From: Oscarella lobularis
Taxonomy: Eukaryota; Porifera; Homoscleromorpha; Homosclerophorida; Oscarellidae
DNA length: 64,000 nucleotides
Direction of reading: 5' to 3'
Assembly: GCF_947507565.1 (NCBI RefSeq)
Contig: NC_089191.1
Coordinates: forward strand, 1,860,001 to 1,924,000
The notes under the pieces are model-generated. The model searched no databases, was not told the origin of the DNA, and worked only from the letters and a program-made list of their open reading frames with translations. Both the position numbers and the translations under genes were made by a program. Position 1 is the stretch's first letter; the number at the start of each line of letters is the position of its first letter. Shown one piece after another: positions 53,947 to 64,000 of the stretch.

Positions 53947-56715
53947 TCAAAACGTTAAGACATCCTCGATATCGTCAACCATATGTTTTCTAGGCAACGA
54001 GATGTCATCCCCCTCTGTGTCACAAACAAAATCAGTTTTATCCAGAAATTTTCGGAGCCAACCATTTTCCAACTTAACAATGCCACGCCTTCTTGGATCA
54101 ACGAACCCCTTCGAACCAAACTTCCGCTTTCCTCTGTATTCAGCAACCCTATTCTCCGTTAGAATTCTAGTTAGTGCAGTAATATCTTCCCGTGATGACG
54201 TGCTTGTGTGGGAAGCTGTTTTGTAAATACCAAGAATTTTCTCACACGTTTTGCTTCCCTGCAGAAGGTGATATGCAATCTTCGATACCAACGCCACGTG
54301 AGCCTTGCTGAGGTTGGCACCACTTGCACGAACAGAGTTTTTGATAATTCTGAAGTCACTGAAAAATTATTTATACATAGTAAGTATATTGTAACTCACA
54401 AATTGTAATGCTCCACTAATTGGTCGATTGGTTTTCCTCCTCCAGGTTTTCCTTTGATGTTCACTGTTCTGAAGTGAGTGTGAATGTGCGCAACATGTCT
54501 ATCCCAGTCAGCTTCAATGTTGGCAATCAGATTTGCAGCTTCGTTTGCGTAATTGCTTCGATTTCCTCCCAACAAATGAATGAGCCAAAACCGCCACATC
54601 CGGATTATATCCCGGCCGTCCTCGTACTGGATGGCCTCCTTCAGATGGCAGTAGAGGAACCCCATATGAAGCAGCGCCCTGTGGAATGTATATACTTCGT
54701 CGTCCTCAGGTCCTTCTGGAAACGATGGGTTGCATACTACGATTGTTTTCCTGACTATGTTCTCAACACATTTTCTCAGCCATTGTTCCTGTCGGTCCTC
54801 AGGTAGTTTAATTGTGTCTGTCAGCGTCTTCAAACCAAAATGAGTGCAAACTGCGGCTGTCAGATGAGCTTCGAAGGCCTATATATAGAGAGAGACAGAT
54901 TGTTGTTGCCGAAGATTGTTGTCAATTGTAATTTGTCTCACGTGAAGAAAAAACTGATCTGATTGCTGAAATCTTTTGGCCGTTTTGTCCACCATAGTTC
55001 TTTGGAGAGTCTCCTTGAAGTGACTTAGCGATCCCTTGAAATTTGACTCTCCCCAGAACGTTTCCAAACAGAGACCTAGACATTCCCACAAGAAATGGAA
55101 ATCACCTACCAAAAAGGTATTACTACACAACTGCACAACTAATGGGAATCACCTGGAGACTCCTTGACCCAAAGAAGCCTGTCAACGACTTCGGGCTCCG
55201 GTGTTCTCCAGCGTTGAGCACCCCTGATATTTTTGCACGTAAGCTGGTCCCCCACGACTGCCTACAAAAAAGTATTTGTAGTGTAGATTATTTAACTGTA
55301 GATCGATAGAGCCGCACTGTAGGCGAATCGTCTGTTTTTCCTAGGTCACGTGCAAATTCTTCGAGCACGTGTATGGTGCCGTCCTTGCTGCCTTCGTTTT
55401 CATCCACTATTTCCAGTGGTGTAATAACAGGTATCCTAGGTTCTTTTGCTGGCATGAGTTTTGGACATGCTTGCGTTAGGGAGGATAGACTCGGAAATAC
55501 TCTGGTGATAAATCTCATTATAAAATTGATTCCCGATTCGACGAGGTGGTCGTTGTCTTCAGCAGATGGCAAAATGTCTTCCTCGTTCAGTTCCCGTCGT
55601 TTCGTTTTCTATTCACGTTACTACATGACAGGAAAGAGAGCTAATATTAGGCATACCACCCGAGCAGTCGAAGCTTCTGGAAGAGTTTCGTCGAAGTCAA
55701 TGATGAGTCGAGTGGTCATGTCCCATCGCTGAATATGTTTGTCTTAATTTAAAACGTTACATAATTATTTTGCCAATCTGTCATTTCGTTGCGTCACCCG
55801 TTTAGTAATATTTAGGTTGTCATAGGCAAGAATTCGTGGCTGGTGAGATTCCCTGAGTGGAGGACGAATGGTTTTCGCAGTGATTCTGAGATGTTCCCAT
55901 ATTTTGGAATATGAAGCTGATATTCCAATAGCGTTCATCCCTCGTATGATCTACTGATGGGTTAGTATGCCGAATAGTTGCATTTATCAAAATCTCACCT
56001 GTTTACTCGCAGAATGGGTAACCATCAGCATTGCTATTAGAGTTGGGAATGCCAGTGAAACTTTCGACCTCGACCTCTGTTTCAGGATTATTGCGACTAC
56101 AAACACAGCACGCGTCTCATCACGATCTCCAAACGACCCCACCAATGGAGCAGTGATGGATGACACTAGGTTGAGCAGTCGTGGCGCCAGCAACTGAATC
56201 TGCCGGTGAAAGGCATCGAAGTCGAAGAGCCCATCGATGTCGAAATCCAAGTCACTCAGCAGGTCTAGTTCTGAACTCAAGAGACCAATAGCGGCGTCCC
56301 AGTCCACTCCTGCATAGGGAAGACGTTGCTATGGAAACATCTACAGTAGTTAAAAGCAGCATACCGTCAGATTTAGCGCATTTCTCTGACTCTGTCACGC
56401 CCGTCCCGCCTTCGTCCACACGTGCCTTCTTCGAAATCCCCGTGTACACGTGTGTCTTTCCTCGCTTCACTCTGGACGAATTGGGGAAGGCAGCGCGGGC
56501 CAACCTTCCAATCTCCACGTGGCTTAGCCTCGCGTAACGAGCACGGACGACGTCCTGAAAGTCTGCGACGCTGACGCAGTTACTGGCGTCGGATACATAG
56601 AACTGCTGTTCTATCCTGTCAAAAGGACCGGACTTGGCTCCCAAGGATTAATGTGGTATTCAAAAAGTACTCACCACGCACAGCGATCGGCCCAGAGGTC
56701 GTTTTCAGTATCCAT
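53947..56715 (-). CDS. DUF6589-like putative transposase of the transposon
   Basis: Multi-exon gene opposing RecQ. Likely ATG at 56715 (MDTENDLWADR), just inside the right TIR. The next exon (about 56644-56362) has FDRIEQQFYVSDASNCVSV and AAFPNSSRVKRGKTHVYTGI, which could be a winged-helix DNA-binding head. Then follow the DUF6589 signatures recalled from animal and fungal proteins: APRLLNLVSSI and FVVAIILKQRSR (about 56230-56060), GMNAIGISASYSKIWEHL followed by ILAYDNLNITKR (about 55930-55800), VGDFHFLWECLGLCLETFWG (about 55110), FWLIHLLGGNRSNYANEA (about 54600), and HFRTVNIKGKPGGGKPIDQL (about 54450). Stop at 53947. DUF6589 genes are multi-copy and transposon-like, but catalytic residues cannot be assigned by eye. 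Exon joins are partly inferred. Confidence 0.7.
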
Positions 56716-56740
56716 TAGGCGGGAACGAGCACGAAAAATA

Positions 56741-57018
56741 ATGATTAGCGACGGGACGTTTGGCACCAATTAGCCGGTTAGAGGTGCGATAATGTCATTA
56801 GATATTGTCCACTGGCATGCAGGCAAGCAGTGAAGCAATTACTTTACTTACGGAGGTGACATTTTAATTACAGAGGTGACATCGGCAGTATGTTATCCGC
56901 CACATGACCGACCGCTGCCCCCAAAAGGGGGCTGATCACGTGAACTCAAGTACCAGGCCCTTCTCCTCCCCGGGTTTATCCGGGAGCAGAGGAGAAGGGC
57001 CTGGCGCACGCGAGGCTA
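56741..57018 (-). repeat. Right 278-bp terminal inverted repeat
   Basis: Reverse complement of 51795-52072, including the 16-bp subterminal hairpin and the CCCCCAAAAGGGGG palindrome. Lies just upstream of the DUF6589-like start codon, as the left repeat does for RecQ. Confidence 0.9.
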
Positions 57019-57027
57019 CTAAAACGC
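57019..57027. repeat. Target-site duplication, right copy (CTAAAACGC)
   Basis: Identical to 51786-51794. Together they show the insertion point within the ALKR codons of the ROCO gene. Confidence 0.9.
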
Positions 57028-59013
57028 GGCTCTGTAGCAGTGAATCGATCTCGTGTTATTGTTACGGGTCAGGATGGGGCTGGCAAGTCTTGTCTTGTTG
57101 ATTCTCTTTTGAACAGACCCTTTGCAAAAGATAAAGCGAGCACGGAAGGCGCGGCTGTGGATATGGTCCATACAACAACCAGCGACTGGGTGGCTACTGA
57201 CAGCAAAGATCACTTAGATCCTCTTATTGCTTAAGGTGTCTATTGCATGAATCAGCAGCAGTTGTCGTCGGAATGCTGGCAAGAAGGCTCCTCCAAATTA
57301 TCTCCTTTCGTCATAGATTCTGAATCAGACATCGATAAATCAGAACCGGCATTGGACTCCGTGGTGCCAGTTGAAAGAGTGGAAACGTTGGCCGAAAATT
57401 TGAAAAAAGTCGCCATGGAGGCGAAAACGCTCACCGCCAACCAGCAGCAACTAGCAAACACTTTTGTCATCAATAGACCAAGTGAAGAAGAACTTAGTAA
57501 GCAAATCCTTGGCGTCCGCGATATCTGGGATTTAAGCGGACAGGAAATTTATCTCGCCACTCACTCGGCTCTTATGCCGCAAAGCAGAGAGTTTGGTTTG
57601 TCCATTTACATGGTTGTGCTAGACATATCAAAGTCTCTGTCCGATAACGCTCAGTCGTTTCATCGACCATTGGATGGCGAAATAATTGACCAGACGAACG
57701 ATTTGGGATGGATACGCACAAACGGGGACTTTCCTCTGTACTGGTTTGGCTCAATAACTGCAGCTCACGAAGAGTTGCCTATAGGTACTCATTGGCTTGG
57801 CAAAGACGAAGAGGTGGCTTATCCTCCAGTCTTCGTAATTGGATCTCATCGAGACATCTTGGAGAGCGACAAGAAAAAGTTTTCTGATTCAGCTTCAGTT
57901 GAACGGTGGCTGAGAGAACAAGGTAATCGCCTTGAGAAAATTCTGAGCGAAAGCGATTTCATGAAACACATCGTTTTACCGGAAAACAGCATTGGGAAAG
58001 AATTGAGCAAAATGGTTCATTTTGTCGATAAAATCTTCCTTGTAGATAATTCGGCGTCTGGTTCGACTTCTCCTTGTGAAGGTGTCAAAGAAGTTCGAGA
58101 ACGAGTTGATCGTATGACGACGAAGTTTTGGAAAGGCATGAAAAAGCAGCCTCTATTCTGGGTTTATCTCGAAATCCTTCTCTTTCGTTGGAGCGACGTT
58201 ATGAAAACGGTTGTTGCTAAAGTTGATGAAATAGCGAAGCTCGCTCAGAATCCGAACATATGCAATATTACAAGTCGCGACGAAGTTTTTGTGGCGCTAA
58301 AATTTCTGGCCAATGTGGGTGCAATTCTCTATTACCCTGAAGTAGACAGTTTGAAGGACGTCGTTTTTACCAGGCCCATGTGGGTTATCAAGGCTTTATC
58401 AGTATTTGTGACCGCGGCAAAGCCTGGCCCATACATGATGCCGAAGTGGAAAAAACTCAGAGAGAAAGGTATAATGGTAGATGACTTGATGAACTATCGT
58501 CTAACGCAAATACGGGAAAATGACTCTAGTGAGATAGCTTCTGTCTTAAGAAACGCCAAGCAAGAGCAAATTGAACTAGATAATAGGCAAATTGTGCAGC
58601 TGTTAGAACTTCTCGACGTGATAACACCTGTTGAAGGTTCGACTCCGAAAGAATTTTATGTTCCGTCGATGCTCCAAACGTTGTTTCTGTCTAACTCCGA
58701 AACTCTTTGGGAAACTCACCCTCGCTCGTCTTGCTTTCCCGCTCCTCTGATTGTTATTCCAATGAAACTAAAATTTGTTCCGGAGTGCCTCTACTTTCGT
58801 CTTGTAACTCGCTTTTTAAACTTGTATCCAAAAGGCCCTCAGCTTTCTCGTCATCAGTGCATCTTTCAAGTAGAAGATATAGAGTCTCCTGTCGAAGGTA
58901 CGACAGGAAGTTCAAGTCCTAAACTCTTCTTTTCTTCTATCTATGATAGAACGCTTTTCACAATCACATTGCCCGGGGATATCACTTGTTCGCCATCTTG
59001 CTTTCTCGCGTGA
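57028..59013 (+). CDS. Roc-COR half of the ANK-Roc-COR (ROCO) gene
   Basis: Roc GTPase domain: P-loop VTGQDGAGKSCLV (57061), switch II IWDLSGQEIYLATHSALMP (about 57523), and a G4-like FVIGSHRD (57834). COR domain from about 58120: FWKGMKKQPLFWVYLEILL, ALKFLANVGAILYYPE, FTRPMWVIKALSVFVT, to about 58900; the continuation to a TGA at 59011 probably reads past a donor (GAAG|GTACGA near 58895). ROCO proteins are Ras-like GTPases that dimerise through COR. An in-frame TAA at 57232-57234 (after DPLIA) interrupts the Roc domain where a sense codon is expected; the frame is otherwise open on both sides without splice sites. Since the ankyrin half is cut off by the transposon, this gene is probably inactive in this haplotype. 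Confidence 0.75.
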
Positions 59014-59093
59014 CGTCAATGCGAAAAAGCAAAACCACCCAAAGCGCTCAATCAGATAGTTTGATACAAGCATATCATTATTAGGATTAGGAA

Positions 59094-60529
59094 ATGAACG
59101 TAAATACATACAGCAAACTTGATTATTGCCAAGTGGCGGTCTATGAAGAATGCAACAAACAAAACAAAACGCTGGTGTCAACATTTAGAAATGTTTCCCT
59201 GTCGATAGGCAGCGAAACAGTGGCAGGCATGACGACCGTTACCGATCTTTCTCTATCTACGGGAAAGATTTACACTGCCAAAATTAGATGCTTTAACAGA
59301 GCGGGGCTTTATACAGACGTTATCTCCGACGGGGTTTTAGTAGACGCATTTCCTCCAGTAACGACAAAAATCCATGATACTCGCTTTGAAGATGTACTAC
59401 AAGTCGACACCGTGGACAGAGACTACCAGGCCAATCTAACAGGCATTCGCACAAAATGGAAGCTCTTTACCGCTGCCAGCGAGTTAGAAGCCTGCTTCTG
59501 GTCTCTCAAAAACCAAAGCAAAGTAGTCGTCTCCGAACAGGAAATTTCTTCAAGTGTTTTTCGTACTCGTATACGCTTTTGCTTCTTCGCCATACAACGT
59601 ACTACGCTAGTGTGCGATGCACTAGTTACGCTGGACTGTCTTCCAAAGCAACGTCTCACGGAATTACTCCAGACGATACCCACCCTATCGCTGGAGTAGT
59701 CTACGATCTCTGTCCAGACTCTTGTAGTCTGTTGACTGATATTGACTATTCGTCCAACATCACAGCACTTGCTTTTCGCTTTGACGGATTTTCCGATCCT
59801 GATAGTGGCATGGAGTTTTACGAGTGGTCTTGGAGTTATAACCCAGGCTGTTCTAACAACTCGGGGAGACTTGAATCATCCCAAAAAATGAACGAGTCTT
59901 ACGGGTGCATGTATCGTCAGGCATGTTCCTGAATCACAACACGCTCTACCGTGCGACCGTTCTGGGTTACAACGGAGCAAAAGTGAAAGTGAAAAGCGTT
60001 TCAGATGGTGTTTTAATTGATACGACTCCACCAAAGAAGGTCTTAGTAAAGGACGGTGAAAGTCCCTTGGCTGACATAGACTATCATTCTTCTAATAACG
60101 TGATATCATTTACGTGGCCTTTGATTCGCGATGACGAGTCATATATTGCCATTTTAGAAGTTGGTCTTGGATCTGAACCGGGAGATAGCAATGTTTTCAA
60201 TATGACAACAGTTGTGAATGAAACGACATCTCACACGTTCAACGACTTGAACCTTCGACAGAATGAAGTTTACGTTTAACCCCGGCAGTGCTATGTTTCT
60301 TTTCAACGTATCCCACGTTGCTGGAAGCGGTTGCACTCTCCTTCACCTAGAAGACGATTACCCCATCACGAACGTAACTGTTGCCGTAGATTCCGGGAAT
60401 GATTACAAACAAATATGGAACGCAACAGTTAAGTCATTGATTTATCAAAGAATTGGCGTTCCCACTGGCGTTCCTGCAAGTTCCGATTTCTGGACTGACT
60501 ATATCATTTATTGCCCTGTGACGGAATAA
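59094..60529 (+). pseudogene. Fibronectin-III-like ectodomain protein, decayed
   Basis: Repeated ectodomain units recognisable by YTAKIRCFNRAGLYTDVI, DGVLVDAFPPV, TTYYASVRCTSYAGLSSKA, TLYRATVLGYNGAK and DGVLIDTTPPKKV, the spacing of FN3-like domains with ND/SDG-V-x-D-x-x-PP ends, common in animal surface proteins. The frame must change near 59570, near 59905 and near 60278 (TAA after NEVYV), without plausible introns at these points. Hence a degraded gene, or one with several sequence errors. No start with signal peptide was found. Ends at TAA 60527. Confidence 0.45.
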
Positions 60530-62065
60530 GGGGCTGAAGGGCTGAAGCACATGATATGACATGTGTAAGGACCATGCCATGCCGAAGTAGTTCAGTTTCG
60601 TGTAATGATCTGTGTGTGCGTCTCTTTGTGTGAATGTCTTATGTTCTCACTGTCGTCTATATTGGTGTTATGTTTCAAAGGCTTGTGCAGAAATGAATTC
60701 TAAGTGTTTTGCAAATCAAACCAGCGCTTCTTGTGTATCGCTATAGTCTACACATTAGGGTGTATAAAAAGTATACCCAAGGTGCACGCTACACGCATCA
60801 CCATTCACTTCCACCGCAGCTGCAGCTAGATATCGACTCTCTATACTATATACTGTCTGTTATACCTGAGACCCCTTTCTGTATGCATTCGCCGAAAATT
60901 GAAAGCCTCGGAGACGTCTTCCGTTTATAAGCCTTCTCTGCGCCTAAAGAAGCATGACACGCGGCTTTAGACGCTTGAACTGGGGGCATAGAGTATAAAA
61001 TACACATATCTATAGTGCATGTAACCTTTACTAATAGGTAAAGCTGGTAAAGCGGATAAAGCGTCCCGCAGCGCTCGTGTAGAGATGACTCTCGACTCCG
61101 CCACGTGAGTAGGCCTAGCAATCTGTATATTGACAGATAGGTAAGGATGACTAAGACCAATATTACATGATGTAGACTTTTACCAGGATGCGCTTTGAAT
61201 CTGAGCCTTGCGCAGCGATCCTTTATTCGTTGGACGCTATATATTACTCTTCAGCAACATGCCAGACCTCTTTTCCACAGGTAAAGTAAGCGTTTGCCTG
61301 TCGCAAAACTAGCTGTGATCGCATTTCCGTGTTTCCGTATGGCAGTAGACATATCCAGTGACATGCACTGGCTAGCAAAGACGACGTAATTTAATTAAGG
61401 TACTAGGTCTCGATCCGTCACGGGGTATTGTCTATATATACAACTCCTATAAGAGCCCCGTCCTTGTGAACATGGACTTCCGCCTTTCTTGCAATAAGCA
61501 GATTAGAAACATTTGGTTCTCTTTCTCGATCTAGAAGACTTTGAGAGCTGCGTCCTCCGGAGACCAAATAGGCGATATAGCGCCTAAATTTCAGTCATGA
61601 ATAATTTGCGGGAGACATGAATGACTTGGGTAGGACATGCACCCATTACCAGATTCACCAGCCAATGAATCAATGCACGATTAGTCTCGCTTCGATACGC
61701 ATAGCTCAGGCTGATCTCCCAACTAGGAAACGACTTAGTAATTTACCCTCGTCTAGCTCACCGGCCCGATGAGAGGCCATCTTCTGAATCTTTCTTTTTC
61801 AGTGAGTTATTAATTAGCATTCACTCTATCTCGACTGCCTGCGCGAAGTAAAGACAAAGAAAATAATGACTACGTAGCTGAATGGTCCTGTAATTCTTTA
61901 GCAAACACTTAACGTATCCGAGTTTTAAACAATTCTTTAATTAACCGTCTTAGACACACGGAATAGGAGCTTGAGAGACGAGAAACTCCCCTTAGTTTGA
62001 CGCCGGTCTCAAAGTGTCTTTCAGCCACATGACTAATGAACGTCTCTATAACCACAAAAAGAAAC
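60530..62065. other. Gene-free stretch
   Basis: No frames with domain-like content, no repeats matched elsewhere in the window. Several GTGTATA and TATATATA runs (for example near 60845 and 61430). I see nothing supportable here. Confidence 0.4.
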
Positions 62066-62429
62066 GAGGTGAGGCCCCCTTTGGGAATTCAGCATCACTA
62101 GGGCCACGGAACTTTCGGTCGCAGAGGCCGTTGCGAACATTGCGCGCTCGCATAATTCCAGCCACATGGAGACTAATCTTTTAGCTTTACTTGGCGCGAC
62201 GGAGTAAAGAATTCGACTTGCGACGCACGAGAGACGGGCTTCGAAAGGGCTCGGATAAATTCGTCTCTAGGGCGACGGGGAACCACTGAGACGCTTCCAC
62301 CGCCACGTCAAAATGAAGGCCTTTCGTGTAATGTTAAACAGAATTATGAAGACGCGTCGCGACCATGGCGTTACGCTTCGCAATGCGAAAATTTGTTCGC
62401 GGGACCCCTAAGGGAGCCTCACCTTTTCG
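62066..62429 (-). mobile_element. GGTGAGGC-ended repeat, copy E
   Basis: Left end ACGAGGTGAGGCCCCCTTTG, right end GGGAGCCTCACCTTTTCG, 364 bp, in reverse orientation to copies C and D. Shares TCACTAGGGCCACGGAAC, TAAATTCGTCTCTAGGGCGA and TTACGCTTCGCAATGCGAA with them. A CCCGGATAACG flank motif lies about 118 bp to the right. Confidence 0.6.
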
Positions 62430-64000
62430 TAAAAGCGCCAGCGCCTAGTGAAACCGCTTTGTAAACCTATTCTCCTGACCGAAGCGCGTCTTGCGAAGAA
62501 CTTCAGTCGAAAGGTTTGCTCATATGGTTTGCTTTTCCTCGACTATTTCCCGGATAACGACGCGAGGTATAAATATGTACACACATCCGTGCACGTGGAG
62601 CGTATCGGCTGATGAGATAAAGAACTCGTCTTCTGATCATTTTCTTCTGCTATCATGGGCTCATGCTGCTCATGGGTGAGCGACTCTTTCTTCATTTGGC
62701 TCCATTCTTTGCGGCCTCTCCAGCGGTGCGAGCCCACCGTCCGTATGGAGTACGCTAAACATACGGGCATCTCTTTCAGTTCACCAGCGTGTCCGCTACG
62801 AGTGTCCGCTCGCCTGTTGACTAGCCTGTTGACTAGCCAAGCATGCGAATGACTAGATTTCTCTGCTACGTCGGTGACGTTTGGGACGCTGCGTAAATTG
62901 GGGGGTTCCTGAATCCGAACAAGGTAGAGGGGGGTCGAGCGAGCTGATGAAATATTGCTCCTACCTAAAAGCAGCTCCTGGCTTACTTTTTTCTTCAAGT
63001 TGAAGGGTAGCCACAGTCCGGGGTCTGAGCGATGACGTTTTCGGGTCTTCTTACGCAAAAGTTTCCCGGACAAATCGATATTTTTGGCCTATCCGGGGGA
63101 CTCCTGTATCCGAACAGGCGATATCTTCACCAAAAATTGTTGTACCGAGGTCAGCTATATATCATTCGAAAGCTTAGAAACTTCGCTTTCATGCAGCACC
63201 AAAACAAATTGTTTTCTTTTTCTTTTAGGCTAGAGCAAAGTTACTCGCTTTCCAAGATCCTTAGGGTTATACTCTTTCTCGTGATCAGATTACTTCAAGA
63301 AGAGGCCTCAGGTAATAAATTTAAATAAGTTTGCATAGTTTTGAGCTTGATACGTGTACATGCTTTGAAGTGAGGCTGAAACACTTTGACCTGAGCATCA
63401 TGCCTTTATGCGGAAAGCAGTCAGACACGTCCCATATGCCAGGACGAGTTGAAGAAGTCTTGTGCTACCTCAAAAAATGCACGCAAGCACCTGAAGATTT
63501 CGCAGTTCGACGGCTTTTACGGTATATATGTATATAGCCAATATTCAGCTGCACCACGTCCTACAGTACTATTTAGCTTTGAATATTGTGCGTTTCGTAG
63601 AATGATCATGCAATAGCAAACGCGAGTCAATTTTTACACTCGAAAATAGTGGAGTCTAATTTGATTAGTGACTATAGCCACACTGACGGTTCTGTCTTTC
63701 TGACTCGGGAATATCAGTGCTATCACTATTAGTAGTAAACTTTTTGTCGACGGCTAGGGTACTTAATAAGCGATTCCAGATCCCCGTAGGTCGAAGCGCA
63801 TGCTATCCAAGCAGGCCGCAAATACGTCTATCTCTGAGATCACAACACCCTTTCAGCGCTCACACATTCTGCTTGAACAGTCACAGGACATGCAAATGCC
63901 GGCATAATTTTTTGCTGCCAGGCTAAATTTAGGTTGTGCTCCGACAGGAAGTGCTCGAGGGGATTAACCGGTGACGATCGAGGAAGCTTTTGAGAACGCG
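62430..64000. other. No gene recognised
   Basis: A 176-codon open frame on - (62543-63073) is Arg/Ser-rich, overlaps the flank of repeat E and has no domain or splice context. A motif ATCCGAACA with GGGG(A/G)CTCC recurs near 62915 and 63100. The last few hundred bases show nothing definite. Confidence 0.3.

Larger units (their letters stand above)
51795..57018. mobile_element. TIR DNA transposon carrying RecQ-like helicase and DUF6589-like gene
   Basis: 5,224 bp, from TAGCCTCGCG to CGCGAGGCTA. It has 278-bp terminal inverted repeats identical over their whole length by my base-by-base comparison and a perfect 9-bp target duplication. Two multi-exon genes face each other inside: a RecQ-type helicase (+) and a large protein (-) with DUF6589 signatures, the likely transposase or partner. 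Perfect ends plus intact frames indicate a very recent, potentially active insertion. The 9-bp duplication is in the range of Mutator-like elements, but the gene content is not the usual MULE transposase, so superfamily is left open. Confidence 0.9.

Noticed and set aside
51795-57018. Helitron, because a helicase is present
   Set aside because: Has long TIRs and a target duplication; Helitrons have neither, and the helicase is RecQ-type, not Rep/Pif1-type.
62543-63073. 176-codon minus-strand frame
   Set aside because: Ser/Arg-rich without domain content, overlaps the flank of a repeat; likely chance.
1-64000. General high base-error rate of the assembly as cause of all frame breaks
   Set aside because: More than 10 kb of coding sequence (three Kelch genes, receptor kinase, RecQ, collagen, right NLR) is uninterrupted; only individual homopolymer or microsatellite sites remain suspect.

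Overview
The window is eukaryotic. Genes are split by short introns (mostly about 45-80 bp, GT-AG with a few GC-AG), polyadenylation signals are AATAAA, and the gene set is animal-specific: fibrillar collagen, BTB-Kelch, an NLR-like CARD/Death/NB-ARC/TPR gene, C-type lectins, an SRCR domain, Frizzled-like cysteine-rich domains, an ankyrin-Roc-COR gene and a receptor kinase. Compact genes plus classical 54-bp collagen exons suggest an early-branching metazoan with a compact genome. A homoscleromorph-type sponge is my best guess; this is inference, not shown by any single base. No bacterial operons, CRISPR arrays or convincing tRNA/rRNA genes were seen.

Layout. (1) 1-3060: 3' part of a fibrillar collagen gene. 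(2) 3282-12473 and 32334-41815: the arms of a roughly 9.3-kb inverted duplication. Each arm carries an NLR-like gene (+ left, - right) facing an intronless BTB-Kelch gene tail to tail, and each ends internally in a copy of a small palindromic MITE. (3) 12.5-32.3 kb between the arms: a third BTB-Kelch copy, a lectin-kelch gene, a two-membrane-segment lectin/SRCR gene, a secreted Cys-rich precursor, small membrane-protein genes (one duplicated and decayed), a SMYD remnant overlapping a GNAT gene, and several copies of a GGTGAGGC-ended repeat. (4) 43.6-49.6 kb: an ordinary gene cluster holding a double Frizzled-CRD-like secreted protein, a divergently transcribed kelch-Cys-rich-TM-TKL kinase receptor, and a small secreted protein. 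(5) 50.2-59.0 kb: an ankyrin-Roc-COR (ROCO) gene split by a 5,224-bp transposon (51795-57018). The transposon has perfect 278-bp terminal inverted repeats and a perfect 9-bp target duplication, and it carries a RecQ-like helicase facing a DUF6589-like putative transposase. (6) 59.1-60.5 kb: a decayed FN3-like gene. 60.5-64.0 kb: mostly gene-poor sequence with one more repeat copy.

Functionally the window looks like an accessory, immune-type region: NLR, lectin, SRCR, Kelch-adaptor and ROCO genes mixed with duplications, MITEs and a recent DNA transposon. Several genes carry single frameshifts or in-frame stops (left NLR, ankyrin exon, GNAT, lectin-kelch, lectin-SRCR, Roc, FN3), while the Kelch, kinase, RecQ and right NLR genes read through. 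That points to real pseudogenisation, although some homopolymer and microsatellite indels could be assembly errors. The two most notable objects are the RecQ/DUF6589 transposon and the kelch-TM-TKL receptor kinase.
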